Shown: piece by piece, positions 25,495 through 34,980 of the stretch
Numbering within the stretch: position 1 is the first letter of the stretch
How the letters are laid out: every line of letters begins with the position of its first letter
Notes under the pieces: generated by a model
Database searches by the model: none
The model's input: the letters and a program-made list of their open reading frames with translations, nothing else
What the model was told of the DNA's origin: nothing
Translations under genes and position numbers: made by a program
From: an uncultured Flavobacteriales bacterium
Lineage (GTDB): Bacteria > Bacteroidota > Bacteroidia > Flavobacteriales_D > Crocinitomicaceae
Direction: 5' to 3'
NCBI GenBank assembly: GCA_903939755.1
Contig: CAJAII010000039.1
Location: forward strand, 40,813 to 104,812
Length of the DNA: 64,000 nucleotides

Positions 25495-28209
25495 CTATTT
25501 CCCCTTTGATTTGCCGACAACGATTACATTCTCGTTATCTTCCTCCTGTTGCCCCTTCCATTTTTGAAGGTTTTTCTTTATCTTAGGATCCTTATTCGGT
25601 TTTTCATCCTTTACCGGCAGGTTCACCGGATTGTTTTCCCCTTTAATTTTTGGATTGAAATTTATTTTAATCTCCTCCTTTGGAACTTCTTTTGGAACAT
25701 ATAAATTAACGGTAGAATCTTTCCTAAAGAATCCGAATTCTGATTTCAATATCGATTTAGCCTCTTGTTTTGCTTCTAATAGGTTTAATTGAACTTGGTC
25801 AAATTTCGCAGATTTATCCCATTCAATTTTAGGGTTTTCAAGTGGACCATACATCCTCATGAAAACGCGGAAACCTGTTTCATCATCAATGATTTCACCA
25901 AACTCTGTGTTCTTGTTTTGTTGTCTTATATCTCTTAAACGAAATGCAAAACGATAATCCACGACATTATCAAAAGAATGGGTACCAGAAACATCCATGT
26001 CCATCGCAGATGAGACAATCTTCATTTTGGGTATTTGTATAATTCCATTGCTAATTACAATTGTATTTTCCAATGTTTCAAATGATAGATTATTAAGCTT
26101 TTTTTCAAATTCATTAATGTTGTTGTTGCCCAAAACCAGTTTCCCTGATTTTGTTCTCAAACTAGCAACAATATCTTTAAAAGACTCGACATTTTTTAAA
26201 TGCCCGTTGTAAACCTTTAATGACAACTTTGATTGAATGCCTTTCAGCATAACGCCTGACCTCAAATCAAATGGCGCTTGAAAGTCCAATGAAGCATCCG
26301 CATTACCAGACAAATTTTGATCAGTAATTACCGATTGTTGAAAATTATTCCATTCTTTAAATAAAGGCTTAAATAGTATGTTTTTACTGTCAACGGAAGC
26401 TTTTAGGTAAAACATCTCTGGTGTTCGTTCATAAATCTCTAAAGAACCAGATAATACTGCGCCAGCATTAACGCAACTTAATTGAGGAAAATTTAAGCGT
26501 CTGCCTTCAATAAGCATCCTGCCCGAAACATTATTAAAGCGATGGTTTTCATATGCTAACTGAGCAAGTTGTAAATCAATGTGCCCCATAATATTATCAG
26601 GTAAGGCAAAAATCCTATCTCCTTCAATTTTTTGAGATTTTGTCGTTGTTCCTAAGTCCGCGACATTGGTGTTATTACTTATTAAGTTGATATTCGCATC
26701 TAATTTTCCGGTGCCGTTAAAAAAATTAAAGACATTGCTAAGTGAGCCTGCAATTTTAAAATCAGTTTTTTCAATATTCACATTCGTCGCTTCAATACCA
26801 ACCTGACTGCCTTGTAAAGAGATTCTTCCGTTAATCTTATCGAACGTGCGTTTATCGTCTTCCAGTTTTAGCTGCACATTAGATAATTGTATTGCTCCAG
26901 AACATTCTTGGACAATTACATCATTTTTAGATTGTTTCACCAAAAACGATGCGTTGATCTTTAGTTTTCCAATTATTTTATCGATTAGCGGAAATTTAAA
27001 AATCCCGTCAGCAATCCGAAGGTCAATGTTTCCGTTTGCTTTGCCTTTATAGGTTGGGTTGGAGAAATTTTTAATGATTAAATCTCCGCTAAAAGGACCA
27101 CCTGCTGTTTTAAAATTTAGACGCTCTAATTTTAAAAACTCATCTTCAGCACCTCCCTCATTACTGTAATTACCAGCCAACGAAATGTCTGAAGCTTTCA
27201 TGTGATTCGTTGGTTCGGTTAACGTGCCATTTTTAATCCCAAATTGACAATTGACCTTCATCGGAGTAGTAGATTCTATTGCTCCATTTATCGCTAAATC
27301 AAAATATACTTCGCCATCTCCTTCATATTTTGCAACTTCTTTCTTTTCATCCAAAGAAAGCTTGTTTACTAAATCGGTAAGTGATATGTCCTTGGAGTGA
27401 ACCTTAAATGATAGGCTGTCTTTATTAACATTTCCATTTAACAGAAAAGGAAGGCCTTCAATATTAATTTGGGCATTAGGTAACTTAAACGTTCCTTTCT
27501 TATTGTCGACCAAAATTTCAATGTTGAAGTTGGCTTGTTTATTCGCTAATAAAACCACTTGGCTGCTTTTAATCTTATTAATAAACATTTCACATTCAGC
27601 TTTCAACGTATAATTATCAGAATTAAAATTTCCTGAAAACGTAGAATTATTTATGGTGGTTTTATAATATTGATTCGTTGAAGCATTTTGATAAACGAAA
27701 CGAACATTTTTAACACAAATACGGTTAAGTTTTAGTTCGAAATTATTTTTTTGACTTGTTTTAGATGGTTTGAGTATGTCATAATTTGCCTCCCCATTCG
27801 TGTTCGTTTTTAAGTTTACAACGCCAGAGGCAAGTTCTAAATATTTAATGTTGTACTTTTCATTCCATAAATCAATGGGGTTAAATTGTAGCCTAATGTT
27901 ATTTACCTTTAATAAGCAATGTTTTGATTTTGAATTGGAAAGTCTATCTTGAATAGAGACATCTTTTAAATCAATGGATAAGGAGGGAAAACTTCCCCAA
28001 AAAACTAAATCTACTTCCGAGACTTGAATGGGTTCTAGAAGTTCATTGTTAACCTCTTTTAGTACCAATTCACAAATGCGATCATGAAAAAAATACAAGC
28101 CACCAGAAATTAAAATAAACAAACTAAGGCATGCCGCAAATACCCATTTAAAAATCTTAAATAATTTATTGCTTTTTTGTTTTGTTATTGGTGTGTCTGT
28201 ATTCTCCAT
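25495..28209 (-). CDS. AsmA-like envelope protein
   Basis: This 904-residue protein has a cytoplasmic N-terminus, one membrane anchor at about 20-43, then a long periplasmic region of repeating beta-strand units. These are typical of the AsmA/TamB-like superfamily (for example VNNIRLQFNPIDLWNEKYNIKYLELASG and the AsmA C-terminal block with VVDYRFAFRLRD at about 770). Family members are thought to form hydrophobic grooves that carry phospholipids between membranes. The last 60 residues are Lys/Asp/Asn-rich and probably disordered. ATG at 28209. It is a single gene with 148 bp separating it from paaZ upstream. Confidence 0.85.
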   Translation of the reverse strand: MENTDTPITKQKSNKLFKIFKWVFAACLSLFILISGGLYFFHDRICELVLKEVNNELLEPIQVSEVDLVFWGSFPSLSIDLKDVSIQDRLSNSKSKHCLLKVNNIRLQFNPIDLWNEKYNIKYLELASGVVNLKTNTNGEANYDILKPSKTSQKNNFELKLNRICVKNVRFVYQNASTNQYYKTTINNSTFSGNFNSDNYTLKAECEMFINKIKSSQVVLLANKQANFNIEILVDNKKGTFKLPNAQINIEGLPFLLNGNVNKDSLSFKVHSKDISLTDLVNKLSLDEKKEVAKYEGDGEVYFDLAINGAIESTTPMKVNCQFGIKNGTLTEPTNHMKASDISLAGNYSNEGGAEDEFLKLERLNFKTAGGPFSGDLIIKNFSNPTYKGKANGNIDLRIADGIFKFPLIDKIIGKLKINASFLVKQSKNDVIVQECSGAIQLSNVQLKLEDDKRTFDKINGRISLQGSQVGIEATNVNIEKTDFKIAGSLSNVFNFFNGTGKLDANINLISNNTNVADLGTTTKSQKIEGDRIFALPDNIMGHIDLQLAQLAYENHRFNNVSGRMLIEGRRLNFPQLSCVNAGAVLSGSLEIYERTPEMFYLKASVDSKNILFKPLFKEWNNFQQSVITDQNLSGNADASLDFQAPFDLRSGVMLKGIQSKLSLKVYNGHLKNVESFKDIVASLRTKSGKLVLGNNNINEFEKKLNNLSFETLENTIVISNGIIQIPKMKIVSSAMDMDVSGTHSFDNVVDYRFAFRLRDIRQQNKNTEFGEIIDDETGFRVFMRMYGPLENPKIEWDKSAKFDQVQLNLLEAKQEAKSILKSEFGFFRKDSTVNLYVPKEVPKEEIKINFNPKIKGENNPVNLPVKDEKPNKDPKIKKNLQKWKGQQEEDNENVIVVGKSKGK

Positions 28210-28357
28210 GGGCCAAGCTGAATTTGTCTTCCGTTTTTGATCGGATACCTTTAACGCATGGTGGGATTAAATAGTTACGTTCATTATAGAATATCTTCGG
28301 CATTTTATTTATGCAAAAAACAAAGCTGATTTTTTAACTAAAAACAAGGTGCTTTTC

Positions 28358-30412
28358 TTACCCTAAATAAGGTTGTGTTTTTTTTACCATTGTTAAAATA
28401 GTTGCCAGAGCAACCGTTTCGCCGGTTTCGTCAAACACATCCACTAAAAACTTTACAATCCCTTTAGGAATATCATCTTCGGAACGTTTTTCTTGGTCAA
28501 TTTTTTCTTTAACGGTAAATCGGACACCAATCGTGGCGCCCGGATAAACAGGTTTTGTAAACCGTGCCTCTTCAATCCCATAATTAAGTAGTACAGGGCC
28601 TTTCTTTGGGTCTACAAACAATCCTGCAGCTTTGGATAAAATAAAGTACCCATGCGCGACGCGACGCTCAAAAATAGTTCCGTCTAGAGACGTAGCGTCC
28701 ATATGTGCATAAAAATTATCTCCCGAAACATTGGAGAAATTAACAATGTCCGCCTCCGTTACCGTATGTTTATGCGTAAATACTGTTTCACCTATTACCA
28801 ACTCTTCAAAATGTTGTCGAAAAACATGAGGATTTGCCTCTGGCATTTCACTTCCCACTTGAAATTGTTGAGTAATTGCACTAATCGTTGTCGGGTGACC
28901 TTGTATTGCGGTTCGCTGTAAATAATGTAAAACGCCTCTTTTACCACCCATTTCTTCTCCTCCTCCGGCTCTTCCTGGTCCACCATGAGTTAATAATGGC
29001 ATTGGGGAACCGTGTCCTGTGCTTTCTTTAGCACAATCAGCATTCAAAACTAATATCCTTCCGTGCATACTCGCTGCGCCCAACACATATTCTACCGCTT
29101 CTTTATTATTCGGCGTAACAATTGACGAAACCAAAGACCCTTTTCCTAAATTAGCAATTGCGATAGCCTCCTCTATTGTATTATAGGGCATTAAGGTTGA
29201 TACAGGGCCAAATGCTTCCGTGTCATGGCAATCAGTCTTATTAAATGGATCCGAATTTAAAAATAATATCGGGGAGAAAAAAGCTCCCTTTATCTTGTCT
29301 GCGCCCAGCACATCGAAGTTATCTAAATCGCCGTAGATTATTTCTTGTGAAAGCATCAGTTTTTCAACGCTGGAACGAACACGATCCACCTGATTTTTTG
29401 ATGCTAGCGCCCCCATTCTTACTCCTTCAATTTTAGGGTCACCAACAGTTGTGCTAGCTAATCTTGCGGAGATGCCTTTTTGAACCTCATCAATTAAGTT
29501 TTCAGGAACAATAATTCTTCTGACAGCTGTACACTTTTGCCCAGCCTTGATGGTCATTTCTTTTACCGTTTCTTTTATAAACAAATCAAATTCGACCGTT
29601 CCGGGAGTGGCGTGTTTTCCTAAAATGGTTGCGTTTAATGAGTCCGCCTCAAGGTTAAATGGCGTGTTCTTTTCAATAATTCTTGGATGCGACTTTAATA
29701 ACAAGCCCGTTGTTGCACTGCCTGTAAAGGTAACAACATCGCAACTTTCAACATGATCGAGCAATCCACGACCTAGCCCCACCAATAATTGCAGGGATCC
29801 TTCGGGTAAAATTTTAGATGTAATTATATCCCTTACAACGATTTCTGTTAAAAAACTCGTGGATTCTGATGGCTTAACAACCGCAGGAACTCCTGCCATT
29901 AAATTAACCGCGATTTTCTCCAACATTCCCCACACTGGAAAGTTAAAAGCATTGATGTGAATGGCCACGCCTTCTTTTGGAACCATAATGTGGTGGCCAA
30001 TAAATGACCCTGATTTTGATAATGGGGCTGCTGTACCATCAACATAAAAAGGAAGGTCAGGAAATTGTTTTCTCAAGGATGCATTCGCAAATAAATTACC
30101 AATTCCTCCTTCAATATCAATCCAAGAATCAACTTTTGTTGCACCCGTCCAAGAACTCAATTCGTAATAGGTTTGTTTGCGGTCCATTAGATAAAGAGCC
30201 AATGCTTTCAGCATGCGACCCCGCTCTTGGAAAGTCATTTTACGTAGCTGCGGACCTCCCATTTTTCTGCCATAATTAAGAACGGCTTCAAAATCAATTC
30301 CTGCGCTAGAGACTGTTCCTATTTCCGTTCCTGTTATAGCATGAAACGCGGATGTTTCAATACCTGATCCACTTACCCAATTTCCTAGAATATAGTTTTG
30401 AAATTGCTGCAT
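28358..30412 (-). CDS. paaZ: Bifunctional oxepin-CoA hydrolase / semialdehyde dehydrogenase PaaZ
   Basis: PaaZ opens the oxepin-CoA ring in aerobic phenylacetate breakdown and oxidises the resulting semialdehyde with NADP+. The 684 residues show both parts. The aldehyde dehydrogenase domain (about 1-520) has Glu255 in NLEADSLNA and nucleophile Cys294 in GQKCTAVRR. The C-terminal MaoC-type (R)-hydratase domain (about 540-675) has DNFYAHMD and AHGYFILSKAAG. No paaABCDE, paaG or paaK lies in the window, so the pathway cannot be confirmed here. PaaZ-like fusions also serve other ring-cleavage routes. The gene starts 14 bp after rseP on the same strand. Confidence 0.92.
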   Translation of the reverse strand: MQQFQNYILGNWVSGSGIETSAFHAITGTEIGTVSSAGIDFEAVLNYGRKMGGPQLRKMTFQERGRMLKALALYLMDRKQTYYELSSWTGATKVDSWIDIEGGIGNLFANASLRKQFPDLPFYVDGTAAPLSKSGSFIGHHIMVPKEGVAIHINAFNFPVWGMLEKIAVNLMAGVPAVVKPSESTSFLTEIVVRDIITSKILPEGSLQLLVGLGRGLLDHVESCDVVTFTGSATTGLLLKSHPRIIEKNTPFNLEADSLNATILGKHATPGTVEFDLFIKETVKEMTIKAGQKCTAVRRIIVPENLIDEVQKGISARLASTTVGDPKIEGVRMGALASKNQVDRVRSSVEKLMLSQEIIYGDLDNFDVLGADKIKGAFFSPILFLNSDPFNKTDCHDTEAFGPVSTLMPYNTIEEAIAIANLGKGSLVSSIVTPNNKEAVEYVLGAASMHGRILVLNADCAKESTGHGSPMPLLTHGGPGRAGGGEEMGGKRGVLHYLQRTAIQGHPTTISAITQQFQVGSEMPEANPHVFRQHFEELVIGETVFTHKHTVTEADIVNFSNVSGDNFYAHMDATSLDGTIFERRVAHGYFILSKAAGLFVDPKKGPVLLNYGIEEARFTKPVYPGATIGVRFTVKEKIDQEKRSEDDIPKGIVKFLVDVFDETGETVALATILTMVKKTQPYLG

Positions 30413-30426
30413 ATCGTACGTTTAAT

Positions 30427-31824
30427 TTATGGGAATAACCATTTTACTAAATCATTTCCATTAGCGTAGACCATGAGTCCAAGAAGTAAAATGATTCCTA
30501 TGTATTGAGCTACCTCTAAAACTTTTTGTGGGGCTTCCTTTCCAGTTATCATTTCATATAAAAGAAATACAACGTGGCCACCATCCAAAGCAGGAATTGG
30601 CAGAATATTCATAAATGCCAAAATAATTGAAAGTAATGCGGTGTTAAGCCAAAATATTTGCCAGTCCCAAATTGCCGGGAACATATTTCCAATAGCGGCA
30701 AAACCACCAATTGATGAGGCACCTTTTTTTGTAAATACAAACTTAAATTGTGAAATGTAATCTGACAACGTATTTGAACCATAAGTATAGCCAACTGATA
30801 CACTTTTCAACAAGGAATACTTTTTAGTAGATACCGCTAGCGAATCGACAATAATTTTAGCATTACTTTGAAAACCAATTGTTCCGTCCTCTTTAATTGC
30901 GGTTTTTATTTCCAATGTATCGTTTGCTCGTTTCACAAGAAGGTTCGCAAATTTTCCTTTTTCTTTATAAAGTGACGATTGAAAATCATCAAAAAAGATT
31001 ATTTCTCGACCATTTACAGAAAGTATCACATCGCTCTTTTTTAATCCCGCTTTACTTGCTGGACTTCCCTTAACAACTGAAGCGACGATGTTTGATTTTG
31101 ATCTAAGTCCAAAAGGAGGAAATGCTCCAGCCTGGAATAACTCAACGTCTATGTTTTCTGGCAATTGGATTTTTTCCACTTTTCCATTTACATGTTGAAC
31201 CACTAAATTTCGCTTGTCTCGTAAAAGAATTCCTTTGTTTAATTCATCCAAACTAGTTAAAGGTTCGTTGTCTATACTTATGATTTTATCGCCTGACTCA
31301 AGATGATACTTCGCTAAATAGGGGTGGATTGCTAGGCCATTTGTTAACTTATTAGGATTTAATTCAGTTTGCCCCCATGTAAAAACAACTAAAATGTAAA
31401 TCAAAAATCCGAGGAGTAAATTTACAGTAACTCCCCCCACCATAATAATCAAGCGCTGCCATGTTTTTTTTGCTCTAAACTCCCATTGCTCTACCGGCTT
31501 CGCCAATTGTTCCTTGTCCATGGATTCATCGATCATTCCCGCTATTTTCACGTAACCCCCTAATGGCAACCAACCAATTCCCCATTCAGTAGTTGATTCA
31601 TCTTGCTTCCATTCCTTAGGAGATTCTTTTTTTAACCAAGCGGTCTTTTTTACACCGTTTACTTTTTTGTATCGAAAAAGTGAAAACCAAGGGTTAAAGA
31701 AAAGGTAAAACTTTTCTATGCGCGTCTTAAACAATCGTGCAGGAATAAAATGACCAAGTTCATGCAGTGTTACCAATATCGCTAATGACAAAAATAACTG
31801 TGCGGCTTTAATCCAAAAATCCAT
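30427..31824 (-). CDS. rseP: RIP metalloprotease RseP (site-2 protease)
   Basis: The 465-residue intramembrane zinc protease has HELGH at residues 21-25 in the first membrane helix and the second metal motif NILPIPALDGGH at about 405-416. Two PDZ-like domains lie between (about 175-235, GDKIISIDNEPL; and 240-300, GLKKSDVILSVNGREI). Membrane segments are at about 8-28, 110-135, 375-400 and 430-455. RseP cuts membrane-bound anti-sigma factors and clears signal-peptide remnants. Whether the anti-sigma-like protein at 54049 is a substrate is unknown. A TATATTTG element lies 18 bp upstream of the ATG at 31824, and paaZ follows after 14 bp. Confidence 0.95.
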   Translation of the reverse strand: MDFWIKAAQLFLSLAILVTLHELGHFIPARLFKTRIEKFYLFFNPWFSLFRYKKVNGVKKTAWLKKESPKEWKQDESTTEWGIGWLPLGGYVKIAGMIDESMDKEQLAKPVEQWEFRAKKTWQRLIIMVGGVTVNLLLGFLIYILVVFTWGQTELNPNKLTNGLAIHPYLAKYHLESGDKIISIDNEPLTSLDELNKGILLRDKRNLVVQHVNGKVEKIQLPENIDVELFQAGAFPPFGLRSKSNIVASVVKGSPASKAGLKKSDVILSVNGREIIFFDDFQSSLYKEKGKFANLLVKRANDTLEIKTAIKEDGTIGFQSNAKIIVDSLAVSTKKYSLLKSVSVGYTYGSNTLSDYISQFKFVFTKKGASSIGGFAAIGNMFPAIWDWQIFWLNTALLSIILAFMNILPIPALDGGHVVFLLYEMITGKEAPQKVLEVAQYIGIILLLGLMVYANGNDLVKWLFP

Positions 31825-31841
31825 AATATAAAATTGAAGTA

Positions 31842-31849
31842 CAAATATA
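31842..31849 (-). promoter_or_regulatory. Bacteroidetes -7 element upstream of rseP
   Basis: The minus strand reads TATATTTG, a full match to TAnnTTTG, ending 18 bp before the rseP ATG. A TTG lies 13 bp further upstream (31865-31863), closer than the usual -33 position. The call rests on consensus match and location only. Confidence 0.6.
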
Positions 31850-31979
31850 CACTTTCTAATAGCAATTTTTATAAAAGATTTCGGTGATTATTCCTTTGGC
31901 TTTCTAGCTTAGATGAATTAATTTATCAAGCAATTTTAGGAATCGCGCATTATTGATTAATTTCGTCCAACAAGGCCCT

Positions 31980-32687
31980 ATGAATACCATCATTATTATA
32001 CCTACTTACAACGAAAGTGAAAATGTTGTTAAAATGGCTCGTGCAATAATTGCTCTTGAGCAAGACCTTGCCATTTTATTTGTGGATGACAATTCTCCAG
32101 ATGGAACGGCGCAATTAATACAGGGCTTAATGGGTGAATTTCCGAAAAACATCTTTCTAGTAAGCCGAAATGAGAAGCAAGGGTTGGGCACAGCATACAT
32201 CTGTGGCTTCAAATGGGCCCTAGCAAGAAACTACACCTACATTTTCGAAATGGACTGTGATTTCTCTCACGATCCAAAGGATATTTTGCGCTTAAAAAAG
32301 GCCTGTGAACAAGGCGCTGATGTGGCAATAGGGTCTCGTTATTGTAAAGGAGGAAGCGTAAAAAACTGGCCCTGGAAACGAATAATGATGTCTTATTTCG
32401 CAAGTGTTTATGTTAGGATGATTCTATGGATACCTATTAAAGACACAACCGCAGGTTTTAAATGTTACCATTCAAGGGTTTTAGAAACAATAAATTTAGA
32501 CAATGTTAATTTTAAAGGTTATGCCTTCCAAATTTGCATGAAGTACGCGGCGTATAAACATCGATTTAAATTGGAAGAAGTTCCCATCGTTTTTATTGAC
32601 CGGGCTTTTGGAGAATCCAAAATGAGTTCCGGTATTTTTAAAGAGGCTATTTTAGGAGTGTGGAAAATGCGAAGCATGAAATTATGA
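31980..32687 (+). CDS. Polyprenol-phosphate mannosyltransferase (DPM1-like GT2)
   Basis: The 235-residue GT2 enzyme has IIIIPTYNESENV at 4-16, VDDNSPDGT at 35-43 (nucleotide binding) and the DxD-type FEMDCDFSHDP at 89-99 (Asp92, Asp94). GSRYCKGGSVKNWPWKR is the acceptor-site block typical of dolichol/polyprenol-phosphate mannose synthases. There is no C-terminal membrane domain. It would make polyprenyl-phosphate mannose, a lipid-linked sugar donor of the kind used by membrane mannosyltransferases. Linkage to the GT117 protein at 4398 is speculation. The frame is open further upstream to a TTG at 31953, but the ATG at 31980 gives the family's normal N-terminus. The stop overlaps pyrC (ATGA). 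Confidence 0.93.
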   Translation: MNTIIIIPTYNESENVVKMARAIIALEQDLAILFVDDNSPDGTAQLIQGLMGEFPKNIFLVSRNEKQGLGTAYICGFKWALARNYTYIFEMDCDFSHDPKDILRLKKACEQGADVAIGSRYCKGGSVKNWPWKRIMMSYFASVYVRMILWIPIKDTTAGFKCYHSRVLETINLDNVNFKGYAFQICMKYAAYKHRFKLEEVPIVFIDRAFGESKMSSGIFKEAILGVWKMRSMKL

Positions 32688-34021
32688 AAGACTACTTAAT
32701 TAAAGGGGGAACAATCGTTAACGAAGGAAAGACCTTTGTCGGGGATATTTTGTTGCGAAACGGAATCATTGAAAAAATAAGCGCCAATATTACTGTTCCA
32801 TATGAGGTGGAAGAAATTAATGCACTTGGGAAATATGTTATTCCAGGCTGTATTGATGATCAAGTTCATTTTCGAGAGCCCGGCCTAACACACAAAGGAA
32901 CGATATACTCAGAGTCACGTGCTGCAGTGGCGGGCGGGATAACTTCCTATATGGAAATGCCCAATACGGTTCCAAATGCTTTAACTCAAGATTTATTAGC
33001 CGATAAATATACCATTGCATCCCAATCTTCTTTAGCCAACTACTCCTTTTTCATGGGGGCATCAAATGAAAATTTAGAGGAGGTGTTAAAAACGGATGCA
33101 AAGAATGTTTGTGGGGTCAAAGTTTTTATGGGGTCATCGACGGGTAACATGCTTGTTGACAATGAAAAAACTTTAGCTGATTTGTTTTCTAAAGTGCCAT
33201 TACTTATTGCCACACATTGTGAAGACGAAGCCACAATTAGAGCAAATCTCGCTGCTTTTGAACTGCGCTATGGGAAAGAAATTCCTATAGAGGCGCACCC
33301 TCAAATAAGAAGTGTGGACGCCTGTTATCTTTCTTCCTCCTTAGCGGTGCGTTTAGCTAAAAAATACGGTTCCCGGCTGCATGTATTACATATCTCTAGC
33401 GCAAAGGAAACCTCCCTTTTTGACAACTCAATTCCTCTTGAAAAAAAGTTGATAACAGCGGAAGCGTGCATACATCATCTATGGTTTAGCGATGAAGATT
33501 ACGCAACGAAAGGAAATTGGATAAAATGGAATCCTGCCATAAAAAGTGCAACTGATCGAGATGAAATTTGGAAAGCTGTCTTAGATAATCGAATAGATGT
33601 TATTGCAAGTGACCATGCGCCACATACCATTTCTGAAAAAACAAACAAGTATGCTAGCGCCCCATCTGGTGGGCCATTGGTAGAACATGCCCTACTCGCA
33701 ATGCTGGAAAAAACGATAGAGGGAAAAATTACCATCGAAAGAGTTGTTGAAAAAATGGCACACGCACCAGCTACGCTATTTAGAATAAATAACCGAGGAT
33801 TCTTAAGGGAGGGTTACGCTGCCGATGTAGTTATAGTCGACCCGAATACAAAAAAGACCGTTTCAAATGAAACCGTATTATACCAATGTTCATGGAGTCC
33901 TTTTGACGGGCACATCTTTTCGCATAGCATAAGTCAAACATTTATTAATGGTAATCTAGTTTTTAATCAAGGACAAATTATAGACGTATGCCCTGGAAAA
34001 AGATTAACTTTTAATAATTAA
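32684..34021 (+). CDS. pyrC: Dihydroorotase, type I
   Basis: Dihydroorotase closes carbamoyl-aspartate to dihydroorotate in pyrimidine synthesis. The 445 residues show the amidohydrolase barrel: GCIDDQVHFREPG (55-67), GVKVFMGSSTG with the carboxylated Lys, ATHCEDE, LHVLHISSA and ASDHAPH (catalytic Asp). In the first motif the usual HxH reads QxH (Gln60, His62); the other metal ligands are present. I have a faint recollection that QVHFREPG is normal for Bacteroidetes enzymes. The ATG at 32684 overlaps the DPM1 stop by 4 bp and is preferred over the upstream in-frame GTG at 32660. DUF4296 follows after 3 bp. Confidence 0.94.
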   Translation: MKDYLIKGGTIVNEGKTFVGDILLRNGIIEKISANITVPYEVEEINALGKYVIPGCIDDQVHFREPGLTHKGTIYSESRAAVAGGITSYMEMPNTVPNALTQDLLADKYTIASQSSLANYSFFMGASNENLEEVLKTDAKNVCGVKVFMGSSTGNMLVDNEKTLADLFSKVPLLIATHCEDEATIRANLAAFELRYGKEIPIEAHPQIRSVDACYLSSSLAVRLAKKYGSRLHVLHISSAKETSLFDNSIPLEKKLITAEACIHHLWFSDEDYATKGNWIKWNPAIKSATDRDEIWKAVLDNRIDVIASDHAPHTISEKTNKYASAPSGGPLVEHALLAMLEKTIEGKITIERVVEKMAHAPATLFRINNRGFLREGYAADVVIVDPNTKKTVSNETVLYQCSWSPFDGHIFSHSISQTFINGNLVFNQGQIIDVCPGKRLTFNN

Positions 34022-34024
34022 TAA

Positions 34025-34360
34025 ATGAAATTGCTCGCTGCTCTTCTTTTGTTTTTTTTATTTGCCTGTTCGGCAAAAGAAAAATTGAACGAGCCCAAAC
34101 CGCTTATAGAAAAAGGGAAGATGACCCAAATCATGGGGGAAATTGCGCTTCTAGAAAGCTATTTTCAGCATAAATTTGGTGCTCCCAGTAGTTATAAAGA
34201 CGCCTTAACGATTTCAGCGAATCGCGTTTTAAAAAAACACGGGGTGACTTCTAAAAATTATGAAGAGAACTTCCGTTTTTATGCAACACAATATGATGTG
34301 TTCTATGAAATGAATAAAGATATAATCGAGCAACAGAATAAAAGTTTACTCAATTATTGA
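34025..34360 (+). CDS. DUF4296 lipoprotein
   Basis: A 111-residue lipoprotein with signal MKLLAALLLFFLFACSAK (lipobox FFAC-type, Cys15). A short helical domain follows: KMTQIMGEIALLESYFQHKF, then ILKKHGV-type and YEENFRFYATQYDVFYEMN segments. This is the layout of DUF4296, found almost only in Bacteroidetes and often beside pyrC and DPM1 as here. Function is unknown. It starts 3 bp after pyrC and is the last gene of that operon. Confidence 0.85.
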   Translation: MKLLAALLLFFLFACSAKEKLNEPKPLIEKGKMTQIMGEIALLESYFQHKFGAPSSYKDALTISANRVLKKHGVTSKNYEENFRFYATQYDVFYEMNKDIIEQQNKSLLNY

Positions 34361-34387
34361 AAACGGCTGGCATTTGCCAACATCGCA

Positions 34388-34957
34388 TTACTCTAATGGC
34401 AGGTCGATTTCTTCTTGTTCTTTTTGTTCCCTTATAAATAAGGCTATTTCACTGATAATGGTGGTTTTTTGATCGTCTTCCATGGTGCGATCAGAACTAA
34501 TATATTCTCTCAAATGTAAATGCGCCTCCAATAATTGATGCTCCTCAAAAGGGCCCGTTAAATTTTCTAATACCGTTAAACATTCTAATGCGATCATAAA
34601 ATTACCTTCAATGGCAATCTCAACAAACTCTGCTATAAAAGGCGAATAATCTAGTTTGCTGTTCCAGATTACCGTTAATAACTCTTGACGTATGACGGCA
34701 TATTTTTCTTCTTGGATAAACCGAATTAATAAAGATGGAGAAAGAGGGTCAATAACGTTTGATAAAAACGTTAAAATCTCTTTCTTTATTTCCCGATTTG
34801 ATGAGGAAGCAATGATTCCCACCAATATTTCAATTATGCTGACATCGGCATTTTTCTCCAACTCCTTTAATCCACGAGAAACATTTACGATGTTTTCTGT
34901 GAGAATTAACTCAAGAGCTGATTTAATTTTAAGTTTTGTTTGAGTATTCATAGACAT
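34388..34957 (-). CDS. HEAT-like helical repeat protein, unknown function
   Basis: The 189-residue all-helical protein has a repeated two-helix pattern: IIEILVGIIASSSNREIKKEILTFLSNVIDPLSPSLLIRFI, then YAVIRQELLTVIWNSKLDYSPFIAEFVEIAIEGNFMIALECLTVLENL. This is HEAT/ARM-like and suggests a protein-protein scaffold. It has no signal peptide and no membrane segment, and the tail is acidic (EQKEQEEIDLPLE). Starts at 34957 or 34951 (MSM) are both possible. It follows rsmA by 23 bp, but a TAACTTTG element in that gap could give it its own transcript with almost no leader. Confidence 0.72.
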   Translation of the reverse strand: MSMNTQTKLKIKSALELILTENIVNVSRGLKELEKNADVSIIEILVGIIASSSNREIKKEILTFLSNVIDPLSPSLLIRFIQEEKYAVIRQELLTVIWNSKLDYSPFIAEFVEIAIEGNFMIALECLTVLENLTGPFEEHQLLEAHLHLREYISSDRTMEDDQKTTIISEIALFIREQKEQEEIDLPLE

Positions 34958-34967
34958 AAATTTGGCG

Positions 34968-34975
34968 CAAAGTTA
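34968..34975 (-). promoter_or_regulatory. -7 element in the rsmA/HEAT-protein gap
   Basis: The minus strand reads TAACTTTG, a full TAnnTTTG match, followed by GC. It ends 11 bp before the ATG at 34957, so a transcript from it would have a leader of only a few bases. No -33 motif at normal spacing is visible. Confidence 0.5.
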
Positions 34976-34980
34976 GCTAT

